A DNA stretch of 64,000 nucleotides from an uncultured bacterium (GTDB lineage Bacteria > Verrucomicrobiota > Lentisphaeria > Victivallales > UBA1829): NCBI GenBank assembly GCA_900549415.1, contig URNX01000002.1, positions 62,001 to 126,000 on the forward strand, read 5' to 3'. A program made the position numbers and the translations under genes. The notes below the pieces were generated by a model. The model was given only the letters and a program-made list of their open reading frames with translations. It did no database searches and had not been told where the DNA came from. Of the stretch, positions 35,659 to 45,600 are shown piece by piece. Each line of letters opens with the position of its first letter. Positions within the stretch are counted from its first letter, which is position 1.

Positions 35659-36390
35659 TTATGCTTCTTCTGTGATCCGGCGGATGACTTCGGCGGCGCA
35701 ATGGCAGCCGAAAACGGTCGGCATGTAGGAGATGGTGCCTAAAACCGAACGTTTGTTGCTGCTCATCGTTTCCGGATCGTAAACGGCTGTTTTGATCGGC
35801 GGTTCCGTCGAAAACACTGCACGGCAGCCCGTCCCCTTGAGCCCGAGACGGTGCAGGTGCTGACGAACTGCTTTCGCAAGAGAACAGTTGAAGGTTTTTT
35901 CGAGGTCGACGCATCGGACGCACTCCGGATTCCTGCGCGCGCCGGAACCCATGGAGGAGACAATCTTCAGATTGCGTTTCAGACAACCCGCAATCAGGTG
36001 AACCTTCGGAGCGAGCGTGTCGATTGCATCCAGAACGCAGTCGAAACGCTCGGAATCCAGAAGGGATTGAAGCGTTTCATCTTTCAGAAATTCATTGCGG
36101 ACATGGAGTTTCAACTCCGGGTTGATTGTGAGAAGCCGTTCCGCCATTGCTTCCGCTTTGGAGCGGCCGGAGGTCAGAGTTGTCGCAATAATCTGCCGGT
36201 TGCGGTTGGAATCTTCCACAATATCGCCGTCGACAATCGTGAGTTCGCCGACCGCTGTACGGGCAAGAAGTTCCGTTGCAATTCCGCCGACGCCCCCGAG
36301 ACCGACGCACAGAATGTGCGCCCGTTCAACCCGGTGCAGAGCCTCTTCTCCCAGAAGAAGCTCCGTCCGGCACTGCCAGCCTGTATTCAT
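35659..36390 (-). CDS. tcdA: tRNA threonylcarbamoyladenosine dehydratase (TcdA/YgdL family)
   Basis: A 243-residue E1-like (ThiF-fold) protein. The nucleotide-binding region is VGLGGVGGIATELLARTAVG followed by IVDGDIVEDSNRNRQ, as in TcdA, with Gly in place of the usual Ser in GGVGS. Later DAIDTLAPKVHL and SSMGSGARRNP, then the C-terminal GTISYMPTVFGCHCAAEVIR segment, are family signatures. TcdA uses ATP to cyclise t6A at position 37 of tRNAs reading ANN codons. It is the last gene of the lpxC operon and overlaps the tatD-like stop by four bases. Confidence 0.92.
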   Translation of the reverse strand: MNTGWQCRTELLLGEEALHRVERAHILCVGLGGVGGIATELLARTAVGELTIVDGDIVEDSNRNRQIIATTLTSGRSKAEAMAERLLTINPELKLHVRNEFLKDETLQSLLDSERFDCVLDAIDTLAPKVHLIAGCLKRNLKIVSSMGSGARRNPECVRCVDLEKTFNCSLAKAVRQHLHRLGLKGTGCRAVFSTEPPIKTAVYDPETMSSNKRSVLGTISYMPTVFGCHCAAEVIRRITEEA

Positions 36391-37091
36391 TTACCGAAGA
36401 CCCTCCGGTAGTTTTCGGCGAGCTGTTCTTTGAGTTCATCGACTTCGCAGTCGCGGAGTTCTGCGGCAGCTTTGTAGATGTATTCGATCGGGAGCGTGCT
36501 CTCATCGGTTTCCAGAAAGAAGGATTCCGGTTCGAGTTCGCCGATTACGTCGCGCGCTTTCGACTGCTCTTCTGTAATCGCTTCGCCGAAGGAGAGCAGA
36601 ATATTGTGTTTCAGGAGCGACTCCGCCGTTTCGAGCGAGCTGCGGAAGCCGTGAACGATCCACGTCTGTTTCGGAGCATATTGTTTTTTGATGCGGATGA
36701 CTTCCTGCCAGCTGCGGACCGAGTGGACAACGACCGGGAGGTTGAAGCGGTGTGCAAGCTGAACCTGCGCAATGAAAACTTTCTCCTGGATTTCATGCGG
36801 GACAAGAGAAAACTTGTCAAGTCCGCACTCGCCGACTGCAATGACCGCTCCGGCGTTTTCCGTCAGTACGTCCTCCATGATTTTGAGGTCGCGCTCCAGA
36901 AACTCGGTGTCGATGTTTTTTGGATGAATACCGATGGTAAAATGTGCGGGGAGTTCCTCCACTTCGCCCGAGACATCGGGGAAGATGTTCTGAATCCGCA
37001 TGACATTTGCGTCATCGGGGATGAATGAGTGAGTGTGAAAATCAATGTAAGACGGAGGCTTTTCTTCCGGCGTGTGATCTTCTTGAGACAT
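36387..37091 (-). CDS. TatD-family metal-dependent hydrolase
   Basis: A 234-residue TIM-barrel amidohydrolase. Motifs in order are YIDFHTHSF (metal-binding HxH), GIHPKNID, AVGECGLDKF, LPVVVHSVRSWQEV, WIVHGFRSS and FFLETDES, matching TatD metal ligands and order, although the family is usually a little longer (about 255). TatD proteins act as DNases or deoxyribonucleases in several bacteria. It lies ten bases after the rsmB-like gene and overlaps tcdA, a common neighbour arrangement for tRNA or RNA processing genes. Confidence 0.92.
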   Translation of the reverse strand: MSQEDHTPEEKPPSYIDFHTHSFIPDDANVMRIQNIFPDVSGEVEELPAHFTIGIHPKNIDTEFLERDLKIMEDVLTENAGAVIAVGECGLDKFSLVPHEIQEKVFIAQVQLAHRFNLPVVVHSVRSWQEVIRIKKQYAPKQTWIVHGFRSSLETAESLLKHNILLSFGEAITEEQSKARDVIGELEPESFFLETDESTLPIEYIYKAAAELRDCEVDELKEQLAENYRRVFGK

Positions 37092-37101
37092 CTTGGTTCC
37101 T

Positions 37102-38391
37102 TTATGTTAAGTTGCGCATTCTGGCGACAAATGAAGCATCGCAATCCGCGCTCATCGGGAGCGTGCGGAGCATTCCGCTGCACTCCGTTCCATCCGGTGA
37201 GCGGAATGGCTCCAGATGAAATTCGGGGTGGCGGGAGAGAAAATCAAGGACGATTTTTTCGTCCTCCCGTTCGAACAGCGAACAGGTTGCATAGACGAGG
37301 ACGCCGCCCCTGCGGACACCTGCCGATGCATTTTCGAGAATCTGAGACTGGATCGCGGTCAACTCTTCCACGCGGGAAAGAGGCGTTGTCCAGCGTCCGT
37401 CGGGGTTGCGGCGCCAGCGTCCGGAGGAGGAGCATGGCGCGTCGATGAGAACACCGTCAAACTGCCCGGCTTTTGAACCGGTCGGGCGTGTGCCGTCCCA
37501 CTCCGCACAGCGGATGTTCGGGAAAGCGGCGCGTGCGGCGCGGCGCTTGAGATCTTCGAGCTTGTAGGCGCGGATATCGGTGGAATAAACCGTTCCGCGG
37601 CGCTGCATCATATCGGCGAGCTGAAGCGATTTCCCGCCGCCGCCAGCACAGACATCCCACCAGGACTCACCGGGCTGCGCCATGCAGGCGCGTCCGATGC
37701 ACTGGGACGAGAAATCCTGAATTTCAAATTTGCCCGCGAGAAATTCGGGCGTATTGTAGAGACTGCCGCGCGCATCCGCGATTTTCAGGGATTTGGGAGA
37801 AAAGGGGAGCTGCTCCGCGGCAAAACCGCTGCGGTTCAGATCCGCAATCAAAGCTGAGATGTTTGGCGTCTGGGCGCGGAGCCACATCGGCGGACGCTTC
37901 TGCATGTAGAGCGGAAGAGTATCGTTCTTCCGGAGCGGTTCCGGCAGTTCATTCTTGAACCAGGCAGGAAAGAGGTTCCATGCTTCGGGCGGTTCGGGAA
38001 TTGAAAGCAGCGCGGCAAAACGTTCTCCGGGAGTCGGGCGGGAAAGTGCGCGGGTCCAAAGTTCCGGCGCAATTCCTGCTTCGGCGGCCCAGCAGAAAGC
38101 TGCGTCGGGTGCAGAGCCTTCTGCGGCAGAAGCGGCGGCAAGCACGAGCGGAAGATTCGCTTCGATTCCGGCGGCGCGGATCCATCCGAGCCAGCGGAAT
38201 GCGGCGAACAGCGTATTGGATATGAAGCGGCGGTCGCGGGATCCGATCCGTTTTTCACGGCGGAACTTCGCTGCGGCAAAGCGGTCGGCAGTATCTCCGT
38301 TCGCGAGAACCGCATCAAGCGCTTCCTTGACGAACGCGAGACAGAAGTTTGCCTGCGCCCGGGCGATACCGCCGTTTTTTGTGGTACTCAT
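37102..38391 (-). CDS. RsmB/NOP-family RNA m5C methyltransferase
   Basis: A 429-residue protein with an N-terminal NusB-like helical domain (about residues 1-140, RDRRFISNTLFAAFRWLGWI) and a C-terminal SAM-dependent domain. The two catalytic cysteines are clear: C320 in DAPCSSSGRWRRNPD and C370 in YATCSLFERED. The SAM-binding motif is DVCAGGGGKSLQLADMM. This architecture matches RsmB, which makes m5C967 in 16S rRNA, but other NOP targets cannot be excluded. It is in the long lpxC operon, 18 bases after glgB. Confidence 0.92.
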   Translation of the reverse strand: MSTTKNGGIARAQANFCLAFVKEALDAVLANGDTADRFAAAKFRREKRIGSRDRRFISNTLFAAFRWLGWIRAAGIEANLPLVLAAASAAEGSAPDAAFCWAAEAGIAPELWTRALSRPTPGERFAALLSIPEPPEAWNLFPAWFKNELPEPLRKNDTLPLYMQKRPPMWLRAQTPNISALIADLNRSGFAAEQLPFSPKSLKIADARGSLYNTPEFLAGKFEIQDFSSQCIGRACMAQPGESWWDVCAGGGGKSLQLADMMQRRGTVYSTDIRAYKLEDLKRRAARAAFPNIRCAEWDGTRPTGSKAGQFDGVLIDAPCSSSGRWRRNPDGRWTTPLSRVEELTAIQSQILENASAGVRRGGVLVYATCSLFEREDEKIVLDFLSRHPEFHLEPFRSPDGTECSGMLRTLPMSADCDASFVARMRNLT

Positions 38392-38409
38392 ACAGGGTAT
38401 GGTGCTCCG

Positions 38410-40641
38410 TCAGGACTTTTTCGGCTTCAGAATCACTGCTCCGAGCCACGGGAGGCGCAGAGTGATGTGCTGGGACTGTCCATGATACAGCCCGTCCTGC
38501 GTGTGCATGACGCAGGAATTCAGAAGGTTCGTTCCGCCGTATTCGGAACGATCGGTGTTGAAAACTTCCTCCCACTCGCCGGGGAGGGGAACTCCGGTGA
38601 CATAGTTGTCGCGGACAACCGGAGTGAGATTCAGAATGATGACAACCGGGTTTTCGTACGCATCGTCCCAGCGGATGAAGGAGACGATGGACTGGCGGTA
38701 GTCGCCGCCGTCGAGCCACTGGAACCCGTCGGGCGAGAAGTCGTTGTTCCAGAGCGAGGGGGTTGCCTTGTAGAACTTGTTGAGGGCGCGGACCATTGTC
38801 TGCATGGCTCTGTGCTGGGGATAATCGAGCAGGAACCAGTCGAGCGGAGCTTTTTCATTCCACTCAATCCATTGAGCAAACTCGCCGCCCATGAAGAGCA
38901 GTTTTTTGCCCGGGTGCATCGCCATGTAGGCATAAAGTGCGCGGAGATTTGCAAACTTCTGCTGATAATCGCCCGGCATTTTGTTGAGAAGCGAGCGCTT
39001 GCCGTGAACGACTTCATCGTGGCTCAGCGGAAGAATGAAATTTTCCGAGAACGCGTAAAGCAGCGAGAAGGTCAGCTTGCCGTGATTATAACTGCGGTAG
39101 ATTGGGTCGAGCTCCATGTATTCGAGCGTGTCGTGCATCCAGCCCATGTTCCACTTGAAGGTGAAGCCGAGTCCGCCGAGATAGGTCGGCTTGGAAACGC
39201 CGGGCCAGGAGGTCGATTCTTCCGCGATCATCGCAATGCCGGGGTGCAGTTCATGGGCGAGTTCGTTCAGGCGCTTCAGAAATGCGACGGCTTCAAGGTT
39301 TTCATTGCCGCCGTATTTGTTCGGGATCCACTGTCCGGCTTCGCGGGAGTAGTCAAGATAGAGCATTGAGGCGACGGCGTCGACGCGGAGACCGTCCACG
39401 TGGAAGCGGTCGAGCCAGTAGAGCGCGCTGCCGAGCAGAAAGCCTTTGACTTCGTTTCTGCCGAAATTGAAGATGTATGTTCCCCAGTCTTTCTGTTCAC
39501 CCTGACGGGGATCGGCGTGTTCGTAAAGAGCGGTGCCGTCAAAGCGTCCGAGCGAGAAGGCGTCTTTCGGGAAATGAGCGGGAACCCAGTCGAGAATGAC
39601 GCCGATGCCGAGTTCGTGCATGTGGTTGACGAAGTACGCAAAGTCTTCGGGCGTTCCGAAGCGGGCGGTCGGGGCGTAGAAACCGGAGACCTGATATCCC
39701 CAGGACTGGTCGAGCGGGTGTTCGCAGATCGGCAGAAGCTCCACATGAGTGTAGCCCATGTCGACGACGTATTTGCCGAGGGCGTCAGCGAGCTGACGGT
39801 AGTTGTTGAAGTCATCTTCTCCGGTCATGGGAGTTGTGCCGGGTCCCTGCCAGGAACCGAGATGAACTTCGTAAATGTTCATCGGAGACTTCTGAATATT
39901 ATTTTTTGCGCGGGTTTCGAGCCATGCGGAATCGGTCCAGGCGAACGGTTCGGGATTGGCGACGATTCCGGCGTTGGAGGGACGCATTTCGGTGCGCCAC
40001 GCATAGGGGTCGAGCTTGGTGAAGACATCGCCGTTTTTTGCGCGGATTTCATATTTGTAGACTTCGCCGGGCTGGATTCCAGGGAGGAAAAGCTCCCAGA
40101 CGCCGGAGGTGCCGAGCAGGCGCATCGGTTCGCGGCGGCCGTCCCAGCAGTTGAAGTTGCCGACAACGGAGACGCGGTCGGCGTTGGGCGCCCAGACGGT
40201 GAAGCGGACGCCGCGCGTACCATCGACGGTGATGCAGTGCGCGCCCATCATCTCATAGACCTTGTGGTGTTCGCCGGAGTTGAAGAGATAGATGTCCATC
40301 TCGCCGACGGCGGGGAGGAAGGAATAGGGATCGCGGGCACGGAAAGAGGTTCCGTTGGGGAAACGTTTTTCCACTTCGTAACGGAAGAATTTGCGGACGG
40401 GGAATTCCGCCGCAAAGAGTCCGTCGGGGTGAATTTTTTTCAGGACGGCGGTTGTCCGGGAGTTTTCTCCGCAGACCTTGACGGATTCCGCCATGGGGTC
40501 GAAAACACGGACGATAACATTTCCGCCGGGTGCGGTATGCATGCCGAGCACGGAATGCGGATCAATCATGCGCCCTTCCAGCAGAGAACGGAGCTTTTCA
40601 GGCTCCGGAATCAGAGAATCTGTTTTCTTTTTAGCCGCCAT
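38410..40641 (-). CDS. glgB: 1,4-alpha-glucan branching enzyme
   Basis: The start is ATG 40641 (743 residues) with GGAGGTG upstream. Two N-terminal beta-sandwich domains (N1 and CBM48, with GVRFTVWAPNADRVSVVGNFNCWDGR) precede a GH13 barrel. Catalytic residues include the nucleophile D421 in DGLRVDAVASMLYLDYS, the acid/base Glu in AEESTSWP and the transition-state Asp in LPLSHDEVVHGKRSL. The length matches bacterial GlgB. It introduces alpha-1,6 branches in glycogen. Its location inside a lipid A/RNA-modification operon is odd; no other glycogen genes are in the window. Confidence 0.96.
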   Translation of the reverse strand: MAAKKKTDSLIPEPEKLRSLLEGRMIDPHSVLGMHTAPGGNVIVRVFDPMAESVKVCGENSRTTAVLKKIHPDGLFAAEFPVRKFFRYEVEKRFPNGTSFRARDPYSFLPAVGEMDIYLFNSGEHHKVYEMMGAHCITVDGTRGVRFTVWAPNADRVSVVGNFNCWDGRREPMRLLGTSGVWELFLPGIQPGEVYKYEIRAKNGDVFTKLDPYAWRTEMRPSNAGIVANPEPFAWTDSAWLETRAKNNIQKSPMNIYEVHLGSWQGPGTTPMTGEDDFNNYRQLADALGKYVVDMGYTHVELLPICEHPLDQSWGYQVSGFYAPTARFGTPEDFAYFVNHMHELGIGVILDWVPAHFPKDAFSLGRFDGTALYEHADPRQGEQKDWGTYIFNFGRNEVKGFLLGSALYWLDRFHVDGLRVDAVASMLYLDYSREAGQWIPNKYGGNENLEAVAFLKRLNELAHELHPGIAMIAEESTSWPGVSKPTYLGGLGFTFKWNMGWMHDTLEYMELDPIYRSYNHGKLTFSLLYAFSENFILPLSHDEVVHGKRSLLNKMPGDYQQKFANLRALYAYMAMHPGKKLLFMGGEFAQWIEWNEKAPLDWFLLDYPQHRAMQTMVRALNKFYKATPSLWNNDFSPDGFQWLDGGDYRQSIVSFIRWDDAYENPVVIILNLTPVVRDNYVTGVPLPGEWEEVFNTDRSEYGGTNLLNSCVMHTQDGLYHGQSQHITLRLPWLGAVILKPKKS

Positions 40642-40657
40642 CCTGCACCTCCAGAGA

Positions 40658-41569
40658 TCAGGGATCAACGATCGCGAACATCATGTTCATGTTTGCGATG
40701 CGCTCGCCGTCGACGGTGATGAAGCCTTCGCCTTTTCCGAACTTGGATTTCGTTTCGGGAATATCGACTTCCAGAACGAGCTGGTCGCCGGGGAGAATGG
40801 GCTTCAGATATTCCGCATGGTCGATCGCCATGAAGTATGCGAGCTTGCCTTTGTTCTTTTCATTCGAAAGCATGATGATGGCACCGGCCTGCGCGAGGAT
40901 TTCGGGCTGGACGGTTCCGGTCAGGACGGAATAGCCGTCGGCATAGCGGCGGAGAGCGGGCTCTTCGGCGGTGATGTTCTTGACGGCGGTGACGTGCGGC
41001 CCTTCAATCTTGGAGACATAGTCGACGAAGAGGAAGGGGTAGCGGTGCGGGATGAGAGCGGCGATTTTTTCGACGTCCATCGGGCTTTCGGCGCACTTGT
41101 CGAATTCGTTGAAAGAGGGCATTGAGGGCTGGACTCTTTCACGGATGCCGAAGGTGATCTGCGCCTGGGCGGTGAGACCGGACTTGTTGGTCGCGGTAGC
41201 TGCGAGGGTGACGGTATCGGAGGTTTCCGCGATGATTTCCGCTTCGAGCATGATTCTGTCGCCGGGATTGTTCGGGCGGCGGAATTTGACTTTGTTGAGT
41301 TCCTTGATGTAGATATCGCCTTCGCGGTTCGGGTCGAGGCGTTTCCAGACGGCGAGTTCAGCGAGCTGCGCCATGGATTCGACCTGGAGGACGCCGGGGA
41401 CGATCGGGTGGTGGGGGAAGTGCCCCTGGAAATACCACTCGTTCATGGTGACGTTCTTGAGACCGACAACCTTTTTGGGGTCGTCGAGGCAGGCGCGGTC
41501 GAGAAGCAGCATCTGGTCATTGTAGGGAAGCTGTTTCAGAATTTGATTGTGTGTCAGAATTTCAGCCAT
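40658..41569 (-). CDS. fabZ: Tandem hotdog dehydratase: FabZ domain fused to a degenerate second FabZ-like domain
   Basis: This 303-residue protein contains two FabZ-type hotdog domains. The first (about residues 1-145) has the full active site GHFPHHPIVPGVLQVESMAQ with catalytic His and Glu. The second (about 160-303) starts with ALIPHRYPFLFVDYV but has TGTVQPEILAQ where the His-containing GHFP motif should be, so it keeps Glu but lacks the His. The enzyme dehydrates 3-hydroxyacyl-ACP in fatty acid synthesis and supplies lipid A precursors. It begins 13 bases after lpxC; in Bacteroidetes the two activities are a single LpxC/FabZ fusion. Confidence 0.92.
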   Translation of the reverse strand: MAEILTHNQILKQLPYNDQMLLLDRACLDDPKKVVGLKNVTMNEWYFQGHFPHHPIVPGVLQVESMAQLAELAVWKRLDPNREGDIYIKELNKVKFRRPNNPGDRIMLEAEIIAETSDTVTLAATATNKSGLTAQAQITFGIRERVQPSMPSFNEFDKCAESPMDVEKIAALIPHRYPFLFVDYVSKIEGPHVTAVKNITAEEPALRRYADGYSVLTGTVQPEILAQAGAIIMLSNEKNKGKLAYFMAIDHAEYLKPILPGDQLVLEVDIPETKSKFGKGEGFITVDGERIANMNMMFAIVDP

Positions 41570-41582
41570 CGGTGGTATCCTT

Positions 41583-42440
41583 TCATGAATTTTGATGATT
41601 CGCTGCGTATTGAGCCAGCATTTCGCCCGCGAGTTTGACGTGGGTGGGGTGACCCGCCCGGATCGCGGTGACTTTGGCGCGAACCCTCATGCCGGTCAGA
41701 TAAATGTCGCCTACGAGATCCATCATTTTGTGGCGGGCGAATTCCTCCTTGTGACGCATTCCGTCTTTGGAGATGATCGCGCCGTCATGCATGATGACCG
41801 CGTTGTCGAGACTTCCGCCTTTGACGAGTCCGGCTGCGAGCAGCTGGGCCAGTTCGCCATAGATGCAGAAGGTTCGGGAGTCGGAGAGCTCCCGTCCGAA
41901 CGATTCCGGTGTGACGATGCAGGAGAAATCCTGTTTGTCGAGCGGCGTCGTACCGTATTCGACATGGCAGATGATTTCAAAGTTGTCCGCCGGTTCGAGC
42001 AGAAGATGACTGTTGCCTGCATCGACGGTGATCGGTGCGCTGGCGGTCCAGTATTTCGCGGGGGCGGAGAGCTGCTGGAGCCCGACCGCCTGGATGCCGT
42101 CGAAATAAGCCTTGGCGGAACCGTCGGCGATCGGCGGCTCCGGACCGTCCATTTCGACAATGGCATTGTCGACCTGCGAGGCGTGCAGCGAGGCCATGAT
42201 ATGCTCAACCGTTACGACGAAAGCGCCCGTTGTGCGGGAGGCAATGGTCGTTGCGCGGCGTACGTCGATGACGTTTCCGGCGACTGCCTGCACTTCGGGT
42301 TTGCCCGGCATATCGACACGGCGGAAGACGATGCCCGTGTTTTCGGGGGCGGGGAGAATCCGCAGAGTCGCCCGGACTCCTGTATGGAGCGTGATTCCGG
42401 AGACGGTCACTTCTTTTTTTACTGTGTTCTGGTAGTCCAT
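41583..42440 (-). CDS. lpxC: UDP-3-O-acyl-N-acetylglucosamine deacetylase
   Basis: A 285-residue enzyme catalysing the committed step of lipid A synthesis. The start at ATG 42440 is chosen because residues from the longer frame are not conserved. Zinc ligands are seen in VEHIMASLHAS (first His), and in RHKMMDLVGDIYL (His and Asp), with the catalytic His in RAGHPTHVKLA. The N-terminus GITLHTGVRATLRILPAPENTGIVFRR (residues about 12-40) is typical. It is the first gene of the six-gene operon ending in tcdA and confirms a lipopolysaccharide-making outer membrane. Confidence 0.95.
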   Translation of the reverse strand: MDYQNTVKKEVTVSGITLHTGVRATLRILPAPENTGIVFRRVDMPGKPEVQAVAGNVIDVRRATTIASRTTGAFVVTVEHIMASLHASQVDNAIVEMDGPEPPIADGSAKAYFDGIQAVGLQQLSAPAKYWTASAPITVDAGNSHLLLEPADNFEIICHVEYGTTPLDKQDFSCIVTPESFGRELSDSRTFCIYGELAQLLAAGLVKGGSLDNAVIMHDGAIISKDGMRHKEEFARHKMMDLVGDIYLTGMRVRAKVTAIRAGHPTHVKLAGEMLAQYAANHQNS

Positions 42441-42485
42441 TTCAGTTTTGTGCGCCCTTGTTAATAAAAATTCCAATCAACGGGA

Positions 42486-42514
42486 AATTTAGCGCCAAAA
42501 CCCGCGATATTCAA
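42486..42514 (-). promoter_or_regulatory. Putative sigma-70 promoter of the lpxC operon
   Basis: On the minus strand TTGAAT (42514-42509), a 17-base spacer and TAAATT (42491-42486) lie about 46 bases before the lpxC start. Confidence 0.5.
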
Positions 42515-42552
42515 GTTTTCTGCTCAATTTTATTTCGTTTTTCTTTAAAAAT

Positions 42553-42589
42553 CAGGTTTGCAGAGCTTTTTCAGGGCTCTGCAGACCTG
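42553..42589 (-). terminator. Rho-independent terminator of the GH106-like gene
   Basis: A 14-base-pair stem (42553-42566 with 42576-42589, one G-T pair) with a nine-base loop; the minus strand continues with ATTTTTAAAG. It follows the stop of the minus-strand glycosidase ending at 42604. Confidence 0.85.
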
Positions 42590-42603
42590 AAAATTGAACT
42601 TTT

Positions 42604-45600
42604 TCAGTCACATCCGAAGCGGAGGAAGCAGTACTCGCTGTTCCAGTCGGGAGCGCCTTTGGGACAGAAAACACCGGGATCCTTGTAGAAGGACGCAGGA
42701 CCGACGCCGAAGAGTTCGCCTTCTTCCTTATGGAAGGGACCTAGCATGTTGCGCAGCGAATTCACAAGGGTAATCCGCAGGGTGTTCGTACCGGCTTTCA
42801 GAACTCCGGCGGGAATATCCAGGGAATAATCCGGGCGGCGGATGGTGCCGAGTTTCGTTCCGTTCAGTTCGAGTTCCGCAATGTTCGCGAAGACATAATT
42901 GAATGCGATGCGGCAGGGCTCGCTCTCCTTGCCGTTTTCCACATCGACGGTCTGTTCGAGAGCAATTTTTCCGGCGAAGAAGGGGAAGCCGGACTGTTCG
43001 AGATGACGGATATCTGCCGTTTCGGGCTGAGCTTCGAGCGTGAACGGTCCGGCGCAGCGTTCGCCGTTGCGTTCCAGATCACGGAACGGCGCTGCGGTTG
43101 CAACACCGAAATTGCCGCAGATGTAGACCGCTTCGATTTCCGAATCGAATGCGAGTTTGTTCTTTTCCGATTCGAACACGCGCGACGCCGCGATGCCTCT
43201 GTAGGTTTCCGGCGGCTGATGGAAGGTTGTGTGCAGGCGGATGACATTTCTGCCCTTGACAACGGCGTTACCGATGGCAATGCGTTCAAACGCCTTGTCG
43301 GCGAAGAAGCCTTCCGGGGTGTTGGAAACAGGTTTGCCGTTGACGCTGATTTCATAGCGTTCCGGACGCTCAATGAGGAGAGTAAGCGGAGTTCCGGCGG
43401 GGAAGGTTTCGCCGACGGTGAATTCATACGTCAGAACGGTGTCCACATCGCGCTCATAGGTCAGGAGTTTGTCCTGGACGGAGAGAACGTATTCATGATC
43501 GGAGATTTTTTTGCCATCCGCTTCATAGCCGCAGTAATCCAGAGTCAGCAAGTTTTCGGAGACTTCCGCGATGCGGTATTCCGGCTTGAGTGCGAGCGAT
43601 TTTTCCGGATGAACCACGGGTTTCGCGGATTCAGTCTCTGTGTCGCGCGCCAGCAGCATGAATGCTCCGGCAGGTTCGAAACGGTGCGGAACTTTGAGCC
43701 CTTGAGCGGTTTTTTCAAAGTATACCGGAACGATTTTTCCGGTTTCGGGATCGAATGCTTCCACGCCTGCGGCATCGAGATAAAGTTCTGTTTCGAAAGA
43801 TTCGAAGCGCTCAATGTTGACGTAGTAGTAAAGACGCGCGGGTTTGCCGTCGAGATTGCTGAAATAGCGGCGGGCAACATGGATTTTCTTTGCCTGACAG
43901 TCCGGGGCGGTGATTTGATCCGCAGCGGTACCCTTGAGCGGAACAGCGATCGGATCGGCGAGCTTTGCTGCTTCGCGGATCATCGCTTCGGAAGAGTCGA
44001 ACCACTGGATCTCTTTGAGAAGCGGAAGGTCGTCCGCGAGTTCTCCTCCGAGATAGAAATGCGGATCCAGATCGTTCTGCACACCGAGGATTTTTCCGCC
44101 CTGGCGGACGAATTCTGCGAGGAGTTCCGCCTGTTTCGGGGAGAGGTTCATCAGTTTCGGCAGGAGAACGAGCGAGTAGCTCTGCTTGCCGATGACGAGG
44201 CGTCCGTTCTGTACGGAGCCGTAGAGCTCCATGAGCGTTTCATCTCCGTAGTGATGATTGATGTGCGCGGATTCAAGCGCCTGGCTGAGATCCTCGAAGT
44301 TGGCGGAATAGAGCATGTAATGCTCGGTCGCTTCGCGCGTTTCATCGTGGAAGATGTGCGCGGTCGAAATTCCGTGCAGGAGCAGAACATTGGTGCGGAT
44401 TTCTCCGTTTGCAAGCATGACGCCGACACGGGAGAAGGCGTCGTTGAACGGGCGGTAGTGTTCCCACCACGGCTGATGAATGAAGAGAGAGGCGGGATAG
44501 TCGCGCTTGCGGATTCCGCGGAGAGAGTAACCCTCCAGGTGCTGACAGAGCAGGTTGATGCCATGCACGGTCTGCCACTGATAGAGCCACTTGAGGTCGG
44601 CAAAATCGACAGCCCATCCGCAAAGGGCGAACGTTTCGGAGAGAATCTGATTGAGTCCCGCCTGCGCCGCTGCGCTTGCAAGCTGGAGCGTTGTTGCGAC
44701 GGAAACCATTCCGCGTCCGAGCGCATCCATGCCGGGAATGTGGAAATACTGGTACATCGGCATGACGGCGCCGTTGCTGGTGAGCTGAGATGAGTAGTTG
44801 TCTTCGCAGACCATGTGACCTGTGAGTTTCCAGCCGTGGGCAGTGCACCAGTCATGAATTGGCTTCATGAAATTGTTCATGAAGAGACGCGTCGTAAGGC
44901 GCCAGAACCGCCAGCGTGTGCGTTCGAAGCGGTCGGTTTTGAAGAAGAGCGCGGGGAGAACATCGAGCAGTTCTTCGTCATAGGCGGCGCGGTATTCGCT
45001 TTCGTAAATGAACGACCACGGAATGCCGTTGCGGGAGATTTGCGGTTCATCGGTGAAGAAGCCCTGCATTTCCTTGCGTTCGGATTCGGAGAGGCGGTTG
45101 AAATATTCCTGATGGGTGACTTCAAGGAACTTTTCCGTAACCTTGCGATCGAGGGTGTCGACGTAGTAGGGGTTGACATCGAAATAGAAGAGGAGAATTT
45201 CGCTCTGCGTCTTCGCCTCTTCTTCGGAAATGCGTTTGCAATCAAGGGAATAAACGGCAATTTTATGTTCCGCTCCGGCGAGATCCGCAGGGGAGATTTT
45301 GCGCCAGCGCAGATACTTCTGCTGATATTCAAGTCCGAGACCGTTGACGATTCCGCCGCCGAATCCGCTGGGCCAGCCGTTTTCATCGTAAGCCCACGGG
45401 TTCATGCCGCATTTTTCCGCCGCATGAATGGCTGCTTTGGTGACATCGAACCAGTCGTCGGAGAGGTAATCAGTGAGAAGACCGCCGCGGGCATGCATGA
45501 AGAAGCCGCCGATTCCGGCGTCGTGCATCAGTTCGATCTGGCGGGCAAGTTCACCGGCTTCGAGCTTGTCGTTCCAGCTCCAGAACGGAACCGGACGGTA

